Shown here piece by piece: positions 5,496 to 6,674 of a stretch of 6,674 bases of DNA. The notes beneath the pieces are model-generated. The model saw nothing but the letters and a program-made list of their open reading frames with translations, did not search any database and had not been told where the DNA came from. The stretch is from positions 1 through 6,674 of the forward strand of contig SLAN01000312.1 in NCBI GenBank assembly GCA_007126865.1, written 5' to 3'. The DNA is from Spirochaetales bacterium (lineage in GTDB: Bacteria; Spirochaetota; Spirochaetia; DSM-27196; SKKC01). Numbering within the stretch: the first letter of the stretch is position 1; each line of letters begins with the position of its first letter. Position numbers and translations under genes: made by a program.

Positions 5496-6461
5496 ATGCG
5501 AATTCCATCACGGTTGAGGAAGCCGCGTGTGCAGAGCACTGCCGGTGCCGACGGCACATCTATAGTATCGGATGCCGGAATCGACTTGCGTTCACTCTCG
5601 CGCTATGCGCATAAGCCTCGGCTCTTCGAGTCCGAACGACGGCAGTTCTGGGCCGATCCGTATATCAGTCAACACGTACTCGATGTTCACCTCGACCAGT
5701 CAACCGATACCGGCTCGCGGCGATTGGCAACAATCGACTCATCGTGCGAATGGATCAGCGATGTGTACGACCGAACCGGCGGGGGGGCACAGAGGAACAG
5801 CCGGGATCCGGAACGAGCGCCGCAGCTGCTCGATCTCGGATGCGGACCGGGGCTCTACGCACTCCGGTTTCAACGTGCCGGCTTCCGTGTGACCGGGATG
5901 GATATTTCGCCGGCCGCGATCCGGTACGCAACCGACCGATGCCGGGTATCAGCCCGATTCGCCGAGTTCCGTAACGAAGACTACACCGATTCGGAGTTGC
6001 CCGGCAGTTACGACGTGGCTACCTGTATTTACGGAGGAATGGGAACGATATCCGATACCACACGAGAGAGCCTGACACGCCGGGTACTCGGTGCACTGCG
6101 CCCCGGAGGCATCTTCTTTTTTGACGTGTTCACCCGTGCGTACGTGGACGCCGAGCGTCTTCGTGACGGATGGTGTATCGTTCCGCGCGACGGATTCTGG
6201 TCACCGTCGCACTATCTCGTGCTCGAGCGAAGCCATCTCTTTCCTCGTGCGTCCGCTTGCGCCGACAGCTACACACTGCTCTTCGAAGACGGTACGGCCG
6301 ATCGGTACATGGTCTGGCACCGCTATTACGGCAGCGAAGAGATACGGTCACTCACCCGGAAAGCAGGCTTTGAGACGGTGGAAACGTACGCCGACCTCTG
6401 CGGAACTCCGCAATACGCCGGCGCATTCTGGATCGGGGTTGTGGCACGCAAACCGTCATAG
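5496..6461 (+). CDS. Class I SAM-dependent methyltransferase, substrate unknown
   Basis: Transfers a methyl group from SAM to an unidentified acceptor; cytoplasmic, with no signal or membrane segment. Counted from ATG 5496 (321 residues), the SAM-binding core is motif I LLDLGCGPGLYALRF (111-125), the acidic strand GMDIS (134-138), ELPGSYDVATCIYGGMG (167-183) at the motif IV position, and LRPGGIFFFDVF (201-212). The N-terminal region FWADPYISQHVLDVHL plus a TIDSSCEWI segment resembles a family of uncharacterised methyltransferases I recall, with a similar stretch and a C-terminal half rich in aromatic residues. The start is doubtful. Residues 1-30 are basic and look like chance translation, and the recognisable part begins at RSLSRYAHKP. 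TTG 5586, preceded by GGA at 5578-5580, would give 291 residues and leave room for a promoter. ATG 5496 is kept as the longest ATG model that does not run into sua5. Confidence 0.85.
   Translation: MRIPSRLRKPRVQSTAGADGTSIVSDAGIDLRSLSRYAHKPRLFESERRQFWADPYISQHVLDVHLDQSTDTGSRRLATIDSSCEWISDVYDRTGGGAQRNSRDPERAPQLLDLGCGPGLYALRFQRAGFRVTGMDISPAAIRYATDRCRVSARFAEFRNEDYTDSELPGSYDVATCIYGGMGTISDTTRESLTRRVLGALRPGGIFFFDVFTRAYVDAERLRDGWCIVPRDGFWSPSHYLVLERSHLFPRASACADSYTLLFEDGTADRYMVWHRYYGSEEIRSLTRKAGFETVETYADLCGTPQYAGAFWIGVVARKPS
5545..5566 (+). promoter_or_regulatory. Possible operator and -10 element ahead of the methyltransferase gene
   Basis: GTGCCG-A-CGGCAC (5545-5557) is a perfect 13-bp palindrome with one central base, and TATAGT (5561-5566) just after it resembles a -10 box. 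No good -35 is seen 16-18 bp upstream. If this is the promoter, RNA would start near 5573 and favour the TTG 5586 start for the methyltransferase; a regulator on the palindrome would block it. The palindrome is seen directly; its function is inferred. Confidence 0.3.
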
Positions 6462-6482
6462 ACGGGCGTCAGCGGCTCCACC

Positions 6483-6496
6483 CTGAATACGTTCAG
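6483..6496. other. Short inverted repeat between convergent genes
   Basis: CTGAA and TTCAG flank TACG, giving a 5-bp stem with a UNCG-like tetraloop. It overlaps the Rieske gene's stop codon and lies 21 nt after the methyltransferase stop. There is no T-run on either strand, so it is at best a weak transcription end point. Confidence 0.25.
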
Positions 6497-6674
6497 CATT
6501 TCACCCAGACGTATCCGTCCTCGATCTTCGTTTCAAAGGTTTGAATCGGCCTCGTAGCCGGAAAGTCTCTTACAGCACCGGTACGAATATCGAAACGCGA
6601 ACCGTGTTTCGGGCAATAGACATCACCGTCGACAATCATCCCTTCGTTCAACGGTGAGTACTCGTGCGAGCACG
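6493..6674 (-). CDS. Rieske [2Fe-2S] protein, C-terminal part (5' end outside the window)
   Basis: The last 59 residues of a Rieske domain, read on the minus strand from the window edge to a TGA at 6495-6493. Both halves of the cluster-binding motif are present: CSHEYSP supplies Cys1 and His3, and YCPKHGSRFDIRTG supplies Cys20 and His23, 17 residues after the first Cys. The end, ETKIEDGYVWVKC, is the usual final strand with little beyond it. This shape fits a small stand-alone Rieske ferredoxin or a NirD-like or dioxygenase-type ferredoxin that carries electrons in the cytoplasm, rather than the membrane subunit of a bc complex. The N-terminal half is missing only because the window ends. The partner oxidoreductase, if any, is not visible. 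Confidence 0.9.
   Translation of the reverse strand, partial: CSHEYSPLNEGMIVDGDVYCPKHGSRFDIRTGAVRDFPATRPIQTFETKIEDGYVWVKC

Noticed and set aside
1..6674. Defence system, prophage, transposon, CRISPR or biosynthetic cluster
   Set aside because: All seven full-length genes have housekeeping-like or unassigned single-gene roles. I saw no transposase, integrase, toxin pair, repeat array or terminal inverted repeats.

Overview
This 6.7-kb window is GC-rich (by eye somewhat above 55%), densely coding bacterial chromosome with no mobile element, CRISPR array, tRNA or rRNA that I can see. The ABC importer has a periplasmic-type binding protein with a signal peptide, which fits a Gram-negative (diderm) host. 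The proteins are acidic-rich in places, as is common in marine or halotolerant bacteria. My best guess at lineage is a free-living spirochaete or a similar diderm. That is an impression from protein style, not proof.

Layout, left to right. (1) 5-1012 (+): a radical-SAM protein of the spore photoproduct lyase family. It keeps the iron-sulfur cluster motif but lacks the cysteine and one tyrosine that finish the reaction in the Bacillus enzyme. (2) 1195-3666 (+): a compact three-gene operon for a polar amino acid ABC importer (binding protein, permease, ATPase). A good sigma-70-type promoter and a leader of about 120 nt lie in front, and the coding regions overlap or nearly touch. (3) 3767-4314 (+): an A-type iron-sulfur carrier (IscA/HesB/ErpA family) with its own promoter-like sequence, whose stop codon shares a base with the start of an unrecognised 72-residue protein. 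(4) 4340-5491 (-): a full two-domain Sua5-type threonylcarbamoyl-AMP synthase, which makes the activated intermediate for the tRNA modification t6A. (5) 5496-6461 (+), divergent from it: a class I SAM-dependent methyltransferase of unknown substrate. (6) 6493-6674 (-): the C-terminal end of a small Rieske [2Fe-2S] protein that runs off the right edge.

The genes do not form one obvious pathway. Only the importer is a self-contained functional unit. Fe-S chemistry recurs (radical-SAM enzyme, A-type carrier, Rieske protein), but I infer no shared system from that.

Most of the window is ordinary. The points most worth a second look are the altered hydrogen-transfer residues of the SPL-like protein, the translationally coupled orphan behind the A-type carrier, the unclear start of the Sua5 gene (a perfect Shine-Dalgarno sequence facing an ATC codon), and the sequence between the divergent sua5 and methyltransferase genes. 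I did not find evidence of a wholly new multi-gene system.
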